From assembly GCA_902768715.1 (NCBI GenBank), contig CACXMH010000019.1, forward strand, positions 1 through 36,457: a stretch of DNA of 36,457 nt, in the 5' to 3' direction. The notes under the pieces were generated by a model. It did no database searches and was not told the DNA's origin. It saw nothing but the letters and a program-made list of their open reading frames with translations. The translations under genes and the position numbers were made by a program. Source of the DNA: Fibrobacter succinogenes. Its GTDB lineage: Bacteria > Fibrobacterota > Fibrobacteria > Fibrobacterales > Fibrobacteraceae. Shown here piece after piece: positions 15,006 through 23,972 of this stretch (position 1 is the stretch's first letter; every line of letters begins with the position of its first letter).

Positions 15006-16292
15006 ATGAAAGTCCTGGTCATTGGCTCCGTCTATCCGCGGTTCCACGAAGACGCCGAAGTCCCCTGGCTGCGCACCTCCATCGCCCACCTGAAAAAGGC
15101 AGGCCTACAGGTGCAGGTCCTCGCCCCCGCCTACAAGGGCCTGAAATCCCACGAAATCGACGGTGTGCCGGTGAACCGTTTCCGCTACGCGCCAGCGAAC
15201 CTGGAGATGCTCACCCACGAAGAAGGCGCGCCCTCCAAGATGGCAAGCAAGCCCTGGCTGCAACTCCTCGCCGTCCCCTACATCATCAGCGGATTTTTCA
15301 AGTGCCTTCACATCTGCCGCAAGTGGCGCCCTGACATCATCCACGCCCACTGGCCATTCCCCCACGCCTACATCGCCCTCGGGGCTGCCAAGTTGTTCAA
15401 TATCCCGCTGGTCCTGAATTTTCACGGGGCTGAACTTTTGCTCATCCGCAAAAAGAAATGGGTGAAGCCCCTCCTGAAATTCGCCATCGGGCAGGCCCAG
15501 GCCGTGTTCGCCAACTCCAGCTTCACCGCCGGCAAGATCAAGGCCATCCGGAACGTAGATGTGGAATGGAGTCCGTATGGGACGACTTTAGACGAGAGAC
15601 GAGAGACGAGAGACGAGAGGCGAGAGGCAGTGGAAGGGGGAAGCCTCCCCCTCGCTCCAGCCTCGGCTTCCGCTACCCCCTCACCTAGGGGAGACTCCCC
15701 TAAAACCCCCGAACTTCACGCCATAAACGGCAAATTCAAGATCCTGTTCGTGGGGCGGCACATCGAGCGCAAGGGCATCTGCTACCTCATCGAAGCCGCC
15801 AAGTACCTGCCCAGGGACCAGTTCGAAATCCGCATCGTGGGCGTGGGAGACCTGACCGAAGAACTGAAGAAGCAAGCCGCCAGCATGCCTCCGGAATCTG
15901 CTGAAATCATCTTTACGGGCAAGCTTTCGCCGGAGGACCTTGCAAACGAATACAGGACCGCCAACGTCTTTACACTCCCCGCCATCGTCGATAGCAAGGG
16001 CGATACCGAAGGACTGGGCGTAGTGCTCATCGAAGCGATGGAGCTTGGCCTCCCCGTAGTCGCGAGCAACGTCGGAGGAATTCCCGACGTAGTCGTTGAC
16101 GGCGTCTCGGGCATCCTGGTCCCTGAAAAGTCCCCGGAAGCCCTCGCCAGCGCCTTCAAGAAGCTCTCCTCGGACGCCGGCCTCGTAAGGGACTTACTCG
16201 CCGGCGCCCAGAAGCGCATCGAAGAATGCTTCACCTGGGACGGCATTATCGAGCGGCAAGTCCAGACCTACGAAGAGTGCCTGAAAAGATAA
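15006..16292 (+). CDS. GT4-type glycosyltransferase with a variable inter-domain linker
   Basis: A 428-aa GT-B glycosyltransferase. The N-terminal domain has the glycine-free start KVLVIGSVYPRFHEDAEVPWLRT, PDIIHAHWPFPHAYIALGAAK and NFHGAELLLIRK. The C-terminal nucleotide-sugar domain has ILFVGRHIERKGICYLIEA, the G.L...ELANEYRTANVFTLPA region and the EGLGVVLIEAMELGLPVVASNVGGIPDVV motif of GT4. Likely role: transfer of a sugar to a cell-surface or capsular glycan at the cytoplasmic membrane face. Residues about 195-238 between the two domains are a low-complexity insert (DERRETRDERREAVEGG then Pro/Ser/Ala-rich) encoded by a tandem heptamer repeat plus a G/C-rich hairpin-like stretch. The linker seems extra to the fold. 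Confidence 0.9.
   Translation: MKVLVIGSVYPRFHEDAEVPWLRTSIAHLKKAGLQVQVLAPAYKGLKSHEIDGVPVNRFRYAPANLEMLTHEEGAPSKMASKPWLQLLAVPYIISGFFKCLHICRKWRPDIIHAHWPFPHAYIALGAAKLFNIPLVLNFHGAELLLIRKKKWVKPLLKFAIGQAQAVFANSSFTAGKIKAIRNVDVEWSPYGTTLDERRETRDERREAVEGGSLPLAPASASATPSPRGDSPKTPELHAINGKFKILFVGRHIERKGICYLIEAAKYLPRDQFEIRIVGVGDLTEELKKQAASMPPESAEIIFTGKLSPEDLANEYRTANVFTLPAIVDSKGDTEGLGVVLIEAMELGLPVVASNVGGIPDVVVDGVSGILVPEKSPEALASAFKKLSSDAGLVRDLLAGAQKRIEECFTWDGIIERQVQTYEECLKR
15590..15631 (+). repeat. Heptanucleotide tandem repeat (AGACGAG)n within the glycosyltransferase
   Basis: Four perfect AGACGAG units (15590-15617), one AGGCGAG (15618-15624) and a decayed AGGCAGT (15625-15631). Because 7 is not a multiple of 3, gain or loss of a unit shifts the frame. 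The translation is DERRETRDERREA. Confidence 0.9.
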
Positions 16293-16313
16293 GTGCCGAA
16301 GCACCAATTGGAA

Positions 16314-19121
16314 TTACACTTCTATCGTCACCCGACTGATTTTATTTTCGTCCTTTTTCACCCGGACAATCTTGTCAATCTTGTGTTCCAGTTCGTTCAC
16401 GTGACTGATAATGCCCACCAGGCGGTTTTCGCCGGCAAGGCCCTGCAAGGTATTGATGGCAAGCTTCAGGCTTTCATCGTCGAGAGAACCGAACCCTTCG
16501 TCCACGAACATGGTATCCAGCTGGATTCCACCCGCAGAACTCTGCACCTCGTCGGCAAGGCCCAAGGCAAGGGAAAGGGACGCCAAGAAGCTTTCGCCGC
16601 CGCTCAGCGTCTTCACATCGCGCTGTCTGCCGCTGGAATGGTCCAGCACGTTCAAGTCAAGGCCGGTATGGTCTCTCTTATTGGCAAGCTCAATCCGCCG
16701 GACCAGTTCGTACTGGCCGTTGGAAAGTATGCGGAAACGGATATTGGCGCGGTTCACGACACGATCAAAATAAGACGCCTGCACGTAGGTCTCCAGCATC
16801 ACCTTTCCCTGGCCTGAAAGCCCTCCGTTGGCGGTATCGGACAGATTCTTGATCCAGCCGCGTCTGCGGAGCTGCTCGCCCAGCGCACCCACCGTCTTGC
16901 CGATCTGTTCAAGTACATTCCGGTTCTGGGCAAGACGGGCAGAAACTTCGTTCTGCGAATGCGCAAGCGCATTGTGCGCTGCGGCGGCCTGATTACGGCT
17001 TGCCTGCAGGGCCGCAAGGTCGTATTCCGGAGCGCCCTCCAGCTGAGAAGCAAGCGTTGACTTGCTTGCCTTCAGTTCGTTCACTTGCTTTTCGCATTCG
17101 GTAAACGCGGCAGTAGCCTTCTCCAGTTCACGCTTGGATTCATCGAGCTTTGCCTGGATTTCGCGAACCTGCTTTTCGGCTTCCGTCTTGTTTTCAAAGG
17201 GCAGCTTTTTCGAAAGGTCTTCTGCCGCCTTCTTGGAAGACTCCCCTTCGGCGCTTAGGCCCGAGATTTGCTTTTCCAATTCAATTGCCGCGGCCTGCAT
17301 TTTTTCAAGTTCAGTCCGCTTTTCGGGAATCGCTTTTTCCAGGAAGGACTTCCGCTTTTCCCGTTTTTCCTCCTCAGATTTTGCACTTGTCAGCTCATCC
17401 ATCTTTTTGCGGTTTTCGGCATATTCCCCATTACCACGTTCCCGGGCATCTTCCAGGCTGCACTCGCCGAAAAGCTCCTGCACAAGCGCCAGCACGGCAG
17501 CCTGTTTTTCTTCGAACATTCCCTTTGCCTGCGATGCAAGGCCACTCTTTTCGCTACGATCAGATTCCAGCCCCGACAAGGCCCTTTTGAGCTGTTCCAG
17601 TTCCGCCTGACTGGGAGCATCTACCGACTTGCATGCCTTATGGGGATGGTGCGTAGAACCGCATACCGGACAAAGTTCATTTTCCACCAACGCCTCGGCC
17701 ATAATTCCCGCCTGCTCATTCAAGAAGGCGCGGTTTTTCGCCTCGTACTCAGCCTGCTTTTCTTGATAGGCCTTATCGGCATCGACGTATGCCTTCTTTT
17801 CATTTTCATACGATTCACCTAGCGTGGACAGTTCCTTGACATTCTTGCCCACCTTCTGCAAATTCTCCTGCCTGGCCGAAAGCTTCTCGAGTTGGGCCAG
17901 CAATTCCTGCTTCTTTGCACCAGCATCACCAAGGTCTTTGAAATCCTTTTCAAGAAGTTCGATATTCGCCTTGAGTGAATCAGAGTCTTCGTGATTCTTC
18001 TGGAGCAATCCCTTAAGATTTTTACACTCGATTTCTTTCTTGACTGCGTCGGAGCGGTACGATTCCAGCTTATCGTATTCCGGAAGTGAATTCCTGAGAG
18101 TAGTAATACGTTCCTGCAATTGGTCGCGCTCCGGCTGTTTGCCTTCGGCAGCAGTTTTTGCGATCTTCAACGGTTCCAGCTTCGGCAAAAGGGTTTCAAG
18201 ATCACCTGATGCCTTTTTAAATGACTCACGAGTCCTTTCTACATTCTGGGCGCGACCAAGCTCCTTGTCCATATCGGCAAGACGCTTGCTACTTTCATCA
18301 GCTTCAGCCTTCAACTTTTGCGACGATTCGTCATCTTCAGCAAGAAGAGCCTGCACCAGGTCACAAACGCCCTGCCAATCCGATACCTGTTTCTGGGTCG
18401 CCAAGTTTTTCTGACGCTCCAGCTCCGCTGCATTGGCAGATGTGCCGGAACATTGTATTTGCGCAACCAGGGTGTTTGCAGCCGATTCGCTCCCGCTGCA
18501 AAGCTTTTCTATTTCAGCAGCTCGTTTCTTGAGTTCCTCCTGCAAGTTGTTGAACTTGTCCGTCTTGAAAATTCTGCGGAAAATTTTCTTGCGTTCGTCG
18601 GTGGACGAAAGCAGCACCTTCATAAAGTCGCCCTGGGCAATCATGGCGATTTTCGTAAACTGGTCGCGGTCAATCCCGATGATTTCTTGCACTACGGCGG
18701 CAACTTCCTTTTCCTTGCTCACGGAACGGCTCGTTGGCCCTTGTTTACCGCTTGCATCGGGGTAATAGAACGTCACTGATGCAGACTCCTTTGTAAAGCC
18801 TTCACCACGAGCCTTGGGGCGTTCGTATTCGGGATTGCGCACCACACGATATTCCCTGCCCGCATAGACAAAAGTCAAGTCCACAAATGTGGGCTTTTCG
18901 GGTTTTGCATTCAGGCAACGGAACAACTTTGCGTCGTCACGGTTTTCGCCGCTGGCACGGCCAAACAGGGCATAGGTAATGGCATCGAAAATGGTGGTCT
19001 TTCCGGCACCCGTATCGCCCGAAATCAAGTAGAGCCCACTCGTTCCGAGTCTATCCAGATTGACAACCGTTCGGTCTGCATAGGGGCCAAAAGCAGAAAT
19101 TACAAGCTTACTCGGTCTCAT
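16314..19121 (-). CDS. sbcC: Exonuclease SbcC (SMC-like ATPase subunit of SbcCD)
   Basis: A 935-aa protein with the Rad50/SbcC plan: Walker A GDTGAGKT (35-42) after SKLVISAFGPYADRTVVNLD, long coiled coils rich in Lys/Glu/Leu, the zinc hook CPVC (near 482-486, in ELCPVCGSTHHPHKA), and the C-terminal signature LSGGESFLASLSLALGLADEVQ followed by Walker B MFVDEGFGSLDDES. SbcCD is an ATP-dependent nuclease that cleaves hairpins and processes double-strand breaks. The ATG at 19121 overlaps the sbcD stop (ATGA) and has GGAGG just upstream, so it is preferred over an ATG four codons earlier. Co-transcribed after sbcD. The length is typical of shorter SbcC proteins. Confidence 0.95.
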   Translation of the reverse strand: MRPSKLVISAFGPYADRTVVNLDRLGTSGLYLISGDTGAGKTTIFDAITYALFGRASGENRDDAKLFRCLNAKPEKPTFVDLTFVYAGREYRVVRNPEYERPKARGEGFTKESASVTFYYPDASGKQGPTSRSVSKEKEVAAVVQEIIGIDRDQFTKIAMIAQGDFMKVLLSSTDERKKIFRRIFKTDKFNNLQEELKKRAAEIEKLCSGSESAANTLVAQIQCSGTSANAAELERQKNLATQKQVSDWQGVCDLVQALLAEDDESSQKLKAEADESSKRLADMDKELGRAQNVERTRESFKKASGDLETLLPKLEPLKIAKTAAEGKQPERDQLQERITTLRNSLPEYDKLESYRSDAVKKEIECKNLKGLLQKNHEDSDSLKANIELLEKDFKDLGDAGAKKQELLAQLEKLSARQENLQKVGKNVKELSTLGESYENEKKAYVDADKAYQEKQAEYEAKNRAFLNEQAGIMAEALVENELCPVCGSTHHPHKACKSVDAPSQAELEQLKRALSGLESDRSEKSGLASQAKGMFEEKQAAVLALVQELFGECSLEDARERGNGEYAENRKKMDELTSAKSEEEKREKRKSFLEKAIPEKRTELEKMQAAAIELEKQISGLSAEGESSKKAAEDLSKKLPFENKTEAEKQVREIQAKLDESKRELEKATAAFTECEKQVNELKASKSTLASQLEGAPEYDLAALQASRNQAAAAHNALAHSQNEVSARLAQNRNVLEQIGKTVGALGEQLRRRGWIKNLSDTANGGLSGQGKVMLETYVQASYFDRVVNRANIRFRILSNGQYELVRRIELANKRDHTGLDLNVLDHSSGRQRDVKTLSGGESFLASLSLALGLADEVQSSAGGIQLDTMFVDEGFGSLDDESLKLAINTLQGLAGENRLVGIISHVNELEHKIDKIVRVKKDENKISRVTIEV

Positions 19122-20305
19122 TTTTCCTCCCAAATGCCATCTATGATGCCTTGCACGAATTCACGTTCCCCTTCGTTCAATTCGCGATTGGTCATGTCGC
19201 TAAAGAATTCCCCAAAAAGTTCCATCGGGGTCTTCTGCTCCACCTTTCCGTCGCCTACCGTAATATGCTGGTTGCGGGTGCGTTCGTTGTCGTAATCCAG
19301 CATCATCAGGTTCGGGTATATTCCGCGCAATTTCAAGACCGCATCGGGCACATCATTTTCATCCGTGAGTTTTACATAAACAAAATCATCGAGTTTAAGG
19401 CCTTCGGCCAACTGCCTCCGCTGAAATTCCGGCGAAACAAGCTCTGCAAACGTTCCCTTGATTTCACGAACATCATGCTTGGGTGTCAGCGGAATCTCTC
19501 GAACTTCTATCCCGGCAAGCCCATCTGCAGATTTTCCTGCAAGTTCCACCACCGTCAAGGATTTCTTGTGGTTTGCTTCCGACAAGGAATACTTGAGAGG
19601 TGTACCGCTGTAGCGCACACGGCCATTTCCGACGGCATCTTTCGCCACATCCTGCGGCTTGTGGATATGCCCGAGGGCTACGTAGTCAAAACCATCAAAA
19701 ACCGAAGCATCCACATTGTCGAGGCCACCCACGTTTTCTTCGGAATCACTCCGTTCTGCCCCCGTCACGAACTGGTGCGCCAGAAGCACGTTGCGACGTC
19801 CCTCCGTAAAATGCATCTGGGCAATCGCCATACGCATGGCAGACGTGTAATCCGTTACCTGATCCCGTTCTTCATCGCTACCCAGGCAAGCGCGCACCGT
19901 CGCAGGCCGCACAAAGGGGAGCATCCATACATCCACCTCGCCAAATTCATCTTGCAAGGTCACTGGAGCAAACTCGCCACTATAAACCGGTGACATGTGC
20001 ACGCCTCTATTTTCCATGAGGCGTCCGCCAAAGGCTATGCGCTCCGCCGAATCGTGGTTTCCACTCAACACAAACACCTTTGTGCCAGTCTCGGATAGCC
20101 GCACCAAAAAGTCGTCCAGAACGGCAACCGCCTCGGCGCTGGGCACCGACTTGTCATAAACATCCCCCGCTATCAGGAGCGCATCGGGCTTTTCTCCCCT
20201 AACCACCTCCAGGATGCTCGCCAGGATATGCCTCTGTTCGTCGAGCATCGAATGTTCGCATATGCTTTTCCCGATATGCAAGTCCGCAGTATGTAAAAAT
20301 TTCAT
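19118..20305 (-). CDS. sbcD: Exonuclease SbcD (Mre11-like nuclease subunit)
   Basis: A 395-aa calcineurin-like phosphoesterase starting MKFLHTADLHIGKS. The metal-binding motifs are in order: DLH (8-10), LIAGDVYDKSVP, VLSGNHDSAERI, LLAHQFVTGAE and YVALGHIHKPQ. It is the nuclease partner of SbcC, with Mn2+-dependent endonuclease and exonuclease activity. The frame is open for 27 codons upstream, but the start at 20305 matches the family N-terminus and has an SD-like AAGGA. It overlaps sbcC by 4 nt, indicating coupled translation. A TATATT box lies near 20358-20353. Confidence 0.95.
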   Translation of the reverse strand: MKFLHTADLHIGKSICEHSMLDEQRHILASILEVVRGEKPDALLIAGDVYDKSVPSAEAVAVLDDFLVRLSETGTKVFVLSGNHDSAERIAFGGRLMENRGVHMSPVYSGEFAPVTLQDEFGEVDVWMLPFVRPATVRACLGSDEERDQVTDYTSAMRMAIAQMHFTEGRRNVLLAHQFVTGAERSDSEENVGGLDNVDASVFDGFDYVALGHIHKPQDVAKDAVGNGRVRYSGTPLKYSLSEANHKKSLTVVELAGKSADGLAGIEVREIPLTPKHDVREIKGTFAELVSPEFQRRQLAEGLKLDDFVYVKLTDENDVPDAVLKLRGIYPNLMMLDYDNERTRNQHITVGDGKVEQKTPMELFGEFFSDMTNRELNEGEREFVQGIIDGIWEEK

Positions 20306-20352
20306 TTTTCCTTCTTTTTTCCCGTTAAAGGGCGTTCTTTGACCCGCCTGTA

Positions 20353-20360
20353 AATATAGT
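20353..20360. promoter_or_regulatory. Overlapping divergent -10 boxes between sbcDC and the zinc-ribbon gene
   Basis: AAATATAGT reads TATATT on the minus strand (20358-20353), toward sbcD, and TATAGT on the plus strand (20355-20360), toward the gene at 20433. The two boxes share four bases, so the promoters would exclude each other. Each leader includes an SD-like site. Confidence 0.4.
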
Positions 20361-20432
20361 ATCGTCATTATGGCACAAAATGTCAAATTTCTCCTTTATT
20401 TTTATCTTTCTTTCTATAACAAAGGACTTTGT

Positions 20433-20888
20433 ATGACAATAAGCGTTGCCGAATGGACCTGTCCCGAATGCAAAACCAAGAACCGTGAAACCTGCAACGC
20501 GTGGATGTACGGCAGCCCTATTCGGCAATGCAAGGCATGCCGTAGCGAATACCTGGACCGGCGATTCCGCGAGGTGGCCATAGACGGTTTTGACCCCCGA
20601 AGCAACAATCCCAAATTTTACATGAAGGGGGCCTTGTTCCTCCTTCTATTGGCTCTGGTCGATGGCGGACTGGCCCTTTATCAGTATATGAACGGCTACT
20701 ATTCGATGAAGGTCCTTGTGATTGCTGCCGCATCCGTGCTAGGCTCCCTAGCTTGCTTCTCTATGTTTGTACGAATTACGATGGGATTCCAGTCCAAGGA
20801 CAACGAAAAATACATGGCCGAATCCAAGGCCCGACTGGCCGACCCCGCCTATGTTGAAAAACTGAGAAAATACGGTTACAAGGTATAA
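20433..20888 (+). CDS. Zinc-ribbon membrane protein, unknown function
   Basis: A 151-aa protein. The N-terminus has a four-Cys zinc ribbon, CPECKTKNRETC (10-21) and CKAC (33-36). Two transmembrane helices follow (about 64-84, LFLLLLALVDGGLALYQYM, and 92-114, VLVIAAASVLGSLACFSMFV), then a short charged tail. Such small zinc-ribbon membrane proteins are common and uncharacterised. The frame is open from an ATG at 20370, but ATG 20433 has AAAGGA 6 nt upstream and puts the Cys motif at the N-terminus, so it is chosen. The 20370 start would need a leaderless message and adds 21 hydrophobic residues; it cannot be excluded. Confidence 0.75.
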   Translation: MTISVAEWTCPECKTKNRETCNAWMYGSPIRQCKACRSEYLDRRFREVAIDGFDPRSNNPKFYMKGALFLLLLALVDGGLALYQYMNGYYSMKVLVIAAASVLGSLACFSMFVRITMGFQSKDNEKYMAESKARLADPAYVEKLRKYGYKV

Positions 20889-20907
20889 ACCCGCATATTT
20901 CATGCAA

Positions 20908-21987
20908 ATGAAAAGGCTTTTGATAATAGTTTCTCTGCTCTGGGCAGCCAACGCACTTGCCGAATCGCAGGAGGAACTTTATTATCGGGCCCTAAAAGCA
21001 GAGGAAGCAGGCGACATCACTCACGCATTGGACCTATTCGATTCGGCGGTAGCGGTATCAGGACCATATACAGCAGAAATTCAGGAGATTATCGACGACT
21101 ACCGAGAAATTCTTGGAAAAACTGATATGGACTCCATAAAGGAACCGACCAAGAGTTCCTGGGAATTCCACACATACGGAAAAATCAATTACACAGGGCT
21201 GCATTACAAGAAAGAATCCTCCACCGATGCAGAAACAGGAAACGAGGCGGCGGCCTCGATAAGCGCCTCTATAGAATACGATAGTCAAAACTGGAACCAT
21301 TCTTTCGAAATCAACGTATCTGGAGATTGGTTTATCGACAAAGAGGACATGCCCTCTCTGGACACAAATGCTTGGGAAACGTCGGTCGGCATCGGCTACA
21401 GTCTTATCGGGAATGCCTTGATCCTGGACATCGGCGCAGACATGAACTTTTCAGAAAACGACGAATGGACTCCAGATTTTTATATCTGGGCAGAAAAGTA
21501 CCTTGCACAAAACGGCAAGCAAAAATTCGGTCTCGCTATTAGCGCCTACAAGAATTTCGACGGTCCAACATCGGCATCATTCTACGGTACGTGGCACCGC
21601 TTTGCCAAATACGGATGGAACAGCAATATCTATGCCGGAGCAAGGTTTGAATCTGACTCACTCAACACATTGTATATTCTAAAATGGCTAGGGCCTTCCC
21701 TAAGACCGTCCATTTCATACAAATTCAAGACCGGCATTTCCGTTGACGCAAAACTGAACCTGTTCTACGGATTTGTGATTGACGAGCCCGACACAGACTA
21801 CGACGGCATACAAAAGTTCAGCGGCTCCTGGGCGTTCAACATCTCGCGGAAGCCAGGCGTATTCGGTGCATTCGTCGGATTCGAGCAACTCTACAGGCGT
21901 TACATAAACCTGCCGGAATACAACATCGGTTATTCCGAATGGAGTCTCCTATCTAAGGTGAACGCCGGAATCAAATGGGACATATAA
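20908..21987 (+). CDS. Exported protein with TPR-like helix region and beta-rich domain
   Basis: A 359-aa protein. The signal peptide is KRLLIIVSLLWAANALA. Residues about 19-65 form a TPR-like helical pair (ESQEELYYRALKAEEAGDITHALDLFDSAVAVSG). The remaining 290 residues are strand-rich with aromatic alternation (WEFHTYGKINYTGLHY, WNHSFEINVSGDWFI, LIGNALILDIGADMNF, VNAGIKWDI), as in an outer-membrane barrel. ATG 20908 is preferred over 20902 because it opens a standard KRLL signal peptide and lies 8 nt after CATATT (20894-20899). It begins about 20 nt after the zinc-ribbon gene and ends in a terminator. No specific family was recognised. Confidence 0.75.
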   Translation: MKRLLIIVSLLWAANALAESQEELYYRALKAEEAGDITHALDLFDSAVAVSGPYTAEIQEIIDDYREILGKTDMDSIKEPTKSSWEFHTYGKINYTGLHYKKESSTDAETGNEAAASISASIEYDSQNWNHSFEINVSGDWFIDKEDMPSLDTNAWETSVGIGYSLIGNALILDIGADMNFSENDEWTPDFYIWAEKYLAQNGKQKFGLAISAYKNFDGPTSASFYGTWHRFAKYGWNSNIYAGARFESDSLNTLYILKWLGPSLRPSISYKFKTGISVDAKLNLFYGFVIDEPDTDYDGIQKFSGSWAFNISRKPGVFGAFVGFEQLYRRYINLPEYNIGYSEWSLLSKVNAGIKWDI

Positions 21988-22015
21988 AAAAGGGCGCGCA
22001 AGGCGTCCTTTTTAC
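21986..22015 (+). terminator. Terminator between convergent genes
   Basis: AAAAAGGGCGC and GGCGTCCTTTTT pair over about 10 bp with one G-T wobble around a short loop, directly after the stop at 21987. The flanking A- and T-runs mean it could serve both strands, ending also the minus-strand gene that stops at 22036. Confidence 0.75.
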
Positions 22016-22035
22016 TTGACCATATTTTACAAAAA

Positions 22036-22548
22036 TTACTTGTTATGCCCTTTTCCTTTATGTTCTTTGCGGGCTTCCTTATCGGCTTGCTTGGCCTCTT
22101 TGCGTTCGGCCTTGCTGATCTCTTTTTCAGCCTTCATGGCTTCCTTATCGCCCTTTTTAGCCTCTTTTTCAGCCTGCTTTGCTTCTTTACGTTCGGCCTT
22201 GCTGGCGTCCTTTTCGGCTTTCCAGGCTTCCTTATCGGCCTTTTTAGCCTCCTTTTCAGCCTGCTTTGCTTCTTTGCGCTCGGCTCGAGCAGCAGCTCGT
22301 TCTTCTTTCAGAGCCTTCATTTCGGCCTTGTGCTTGGCAATTTCTTCTTTTTTGGCGTCCTTGCGCTCAAAGCGTTCCTTGGCGCGGTCAGCTCTAGGAT
22401 CTTGCTTTTCGACCGTGCCAGCGGACTCGTCACCAGACACCTCCTGCACAGCGGCATTTTCAACAGCAGAAGCGGCTTCATCTTGGGCAAAAGAGGCGGC
22501 TGCAAAGAAGCCTACCAATGCCATTGTCATTGCTGGAATCATTTTCAT
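22036..22548 (-). CDS. Exported Lys/Glu/Ala-rich repeat protein
   Basis: A 170-aa protein with a signal peptide (KMIPAMTMALVGFFAAASFA, cleavage before QDEAAS). An acidic Ala/Val/Glu stretch follows, then a highly charged helical region. Residues about 87-170 are three copies of a 29-residue repeat built on KAERKEAKQAEKEAKK, the third truncated and ending EHKGKGHNK. The composition predicts a single long helix or coiled coil in the periplasm. Such proteins may bridge membrane and cell wall or bind polyanions, but nothing in the sequence fixes a role. An SD-like GAGG precedes the ATG. The gene is monocistronic. Confidence 0.8.
   Translation of the reverse strand: MKMIPAMTMALVGFFAAASFAQDEAASAVENAAVQEVSGDESAGTVEKQDPRADRAKERFERKDAKKEEIAKHKAEMKALKEERAAARAERKEAKQAEKEAKKADKEAWKAEKDASKAERKEAKQAEKEAKKGDKEAMKAEKEISKAERKEAKQADKEARKEHKGKGHNK
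22058..22295 (-). repeat. 87-bp tandem repeat encoding a 29-aa helical unit
   Basis: Two full and one partial copy of an 87-bp unit within the Lys/Glu/Ala-rich gene; the plus strand shows TTTGCTTCTTTGCGCTCGGC-like blocks recurring every 87 bp. The protein units start (S/A)KAERKEAKQA. Confidence 0.8.
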
Positions 22549-22719
22549 AATGAACCTCGTGTGTTTAATTCTACCCCCTATGTTTTGAAAATTACCTCAT
22601 TTTGGGGAGAATTGCGAGTTTTTTTTCTTACATTTGAACAGAAAATTTCGAGAAAAAATGCCGTAAATGGACAAATGGGAAGAAATCTCCCATTTTTCAA
22701 ACAACCTTGCTATTTTATC
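22549..22719. other. Intergenic region, AT-rich
   Basis: 171 nt between the start of the repeat-protein gene and the end of the metallophosphoesterase gene, both on the minus strand. It should hold the promoter of the repeat-protein gene; TAGAAT lies about 22 nt before its ATG on the minus strand. No gene or clear hairpin was seen. Confidence 0.5.
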
Positions 22720-23883
22720 CTATTCGCCAAACGTGAAGCGAATCACCCACATGTCGGCATCTGAGCCCACCCGCACGGGCGGCCCCCAGCAGTCCACGCC
22801 GGCACTCACCAGCCAACGGACACCGTCTAGCACGCCTTCGCCAAAGGCGAGACGCCATACGAAATTGATGACGATGGTTCCCGGGAAAAACTGTCCGTCG
22901 TGAGTGTGTCCCGAAAGGGCAAAGTCCGGCAAGCGTCCGGAATATTCCGGCTCAATTCCCTTGGGCTGGTGATCCATCAGAATCCAGGGACGAACGCTAT
23001 CATTAGGAGCAAGACTTGCCAGGGGAACGCGTTCTATCCCGCGGCGGCGGGCCACCTGAAAGTCGGTACGCCCCGTAAAGCAGGCTTGTCCGATACAGTC
23101 GCTGGAATCGTCCAGCACCACAAAGCCTACCTTGCGCATCCATTCACCGGGAGTCATGCCAGAGCCCTCCTGCATGCCCTCGTGATTCCCGTTTATGGCA
23201 ATGGCGGCAACTTTCGCCTTGGCGGTGAGCTTTTTAAATAGGGAGTCGTAGCCCCATTCATCCAACTGTTCCATCGAAACGTCGGCGAGGTCTCCGCCGA
23301 ACAGCAGGTAATCCGGCTTGACGGAATCCACGTCGGCAATCATGCGCTCCAGCTTGGCCCGCCTGAAAAGCGGGTCCACGTGTACATCGCTGAAAAATAC
23401 CGCCGTAAAACTTTTGGGCAGGGCTTGTTGCACGCTGTCAAGTTGGACTGTGTCGGCTTCGGCTTGGGGCTGTTGTACATTGGCGTATTCCGGCAACTTT
23501 ATCGTTGTCTCGTGTAATACGTAGTGAGTATTGTGGGGAACTCCATAGACAAACAGCCCGATAGTCAGCAAGACCGTCGCCGCGAGCAAAATGCGACTGG
23601 CTAGCATCAGGGCACGTGTCGACATCGCCTGACGCAGAACTATACGGCGGGCGGCCCGGAACAAATCCCACGGGATGTAAAAAAGGAGAGCCTGGCAAAG
23701 CCACACCGAAGTGAACGCTACAGCAGCACTGCCCACCAGCGTGTCACGGAAGAACATGCCAAGGAATATGGAAACAAGAATCCCAAGGGCAATCAACTTA
23801 CCCTTTTTGCCGGGAGCAACGGGACTCACGTTGGCATAAATCAGGACAAGGCCAGCGACTAGGATGAACAGGAAAATGAACAT
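22720..23883 (-). CDS. Membrane-anchored metallophosphoesterase (YaeI-like)
   Basis: A 387-aa protein with four N-terminal hydrophobic segments (about 2-20, 30-47, 50-72 and 93-114) and a C-terminal calcineurin-like domain. The metal-site motifs are FFSDVHVDP, LLFGGDLADVS, INGNHEGM, LMDHQP and LSGHTHDGQFFPG. The layout matches membrane-linked phosphoesterases such as YaeI or YkuE, which act on lipids or UDP-activated lipid A precursors; the substrate here is not known. There is no SD ahead of the ATG. It borders the accessory island that begins at 23973, on the same strand. Confidence 0.88.
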   Translation of the reverse strand: MFIFLFILVAGLVLIYANVSPVAPGKKGKLIALGILVSIFLGMFFRDTLVGSAAVAFTSVWLCQALLFYIPWDLFRAARRIVLRQAMSTRALMLASRILLAATVLLTIGLFVYGVPHNTHYVLHETTIKLPEYANVQQPQAEADTVQLDSVQQALPKSFTAVFFSDVHVDPLFRRAKLERMIADVDSVKPDYLLFGGDLADVSMEQLDEWGYDSLFKKLTAKAKVAAIAINGNHEGMQEGSGMTPGEWMRKVGFVVLDDSSDCIGQACFTGRTDFQVARRRGIERVPLASLAPNDSVRPWILMDHQPKGIEPEYSGRLPDFALSGHTHDGQFFPGTIVINFVWRLAFGEGVLDGVRWLVSAGVDCWGPPVRVGSDADMWVIRFTFGE

Positions 23884-23972
23884 GGGATAAAGTTAGTAAT
23901 CCTACGGTTTCAGTAGTAATTTGTTGTTTCCTTGGAGGCCGTCATTATTTGGGATTATATAATTTCTCGTCT

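Noticed and set aside
20370-20432. Upstream start for the zinc-ribbon protein
   Set aside because: It would add 21 hydrophobic residues before the zinc ribbon, while ATG 20433 has an SD at correct spacing.
22045-22764. Plus-strand frame rich in Phe/Leu opposite the Lys/Glu/Ala repeat gene
   Set aside because: Its hydrophobic repeats are the antisense of a Lys/Glu-rich helix; the minus strand has the signal peptide and SD.
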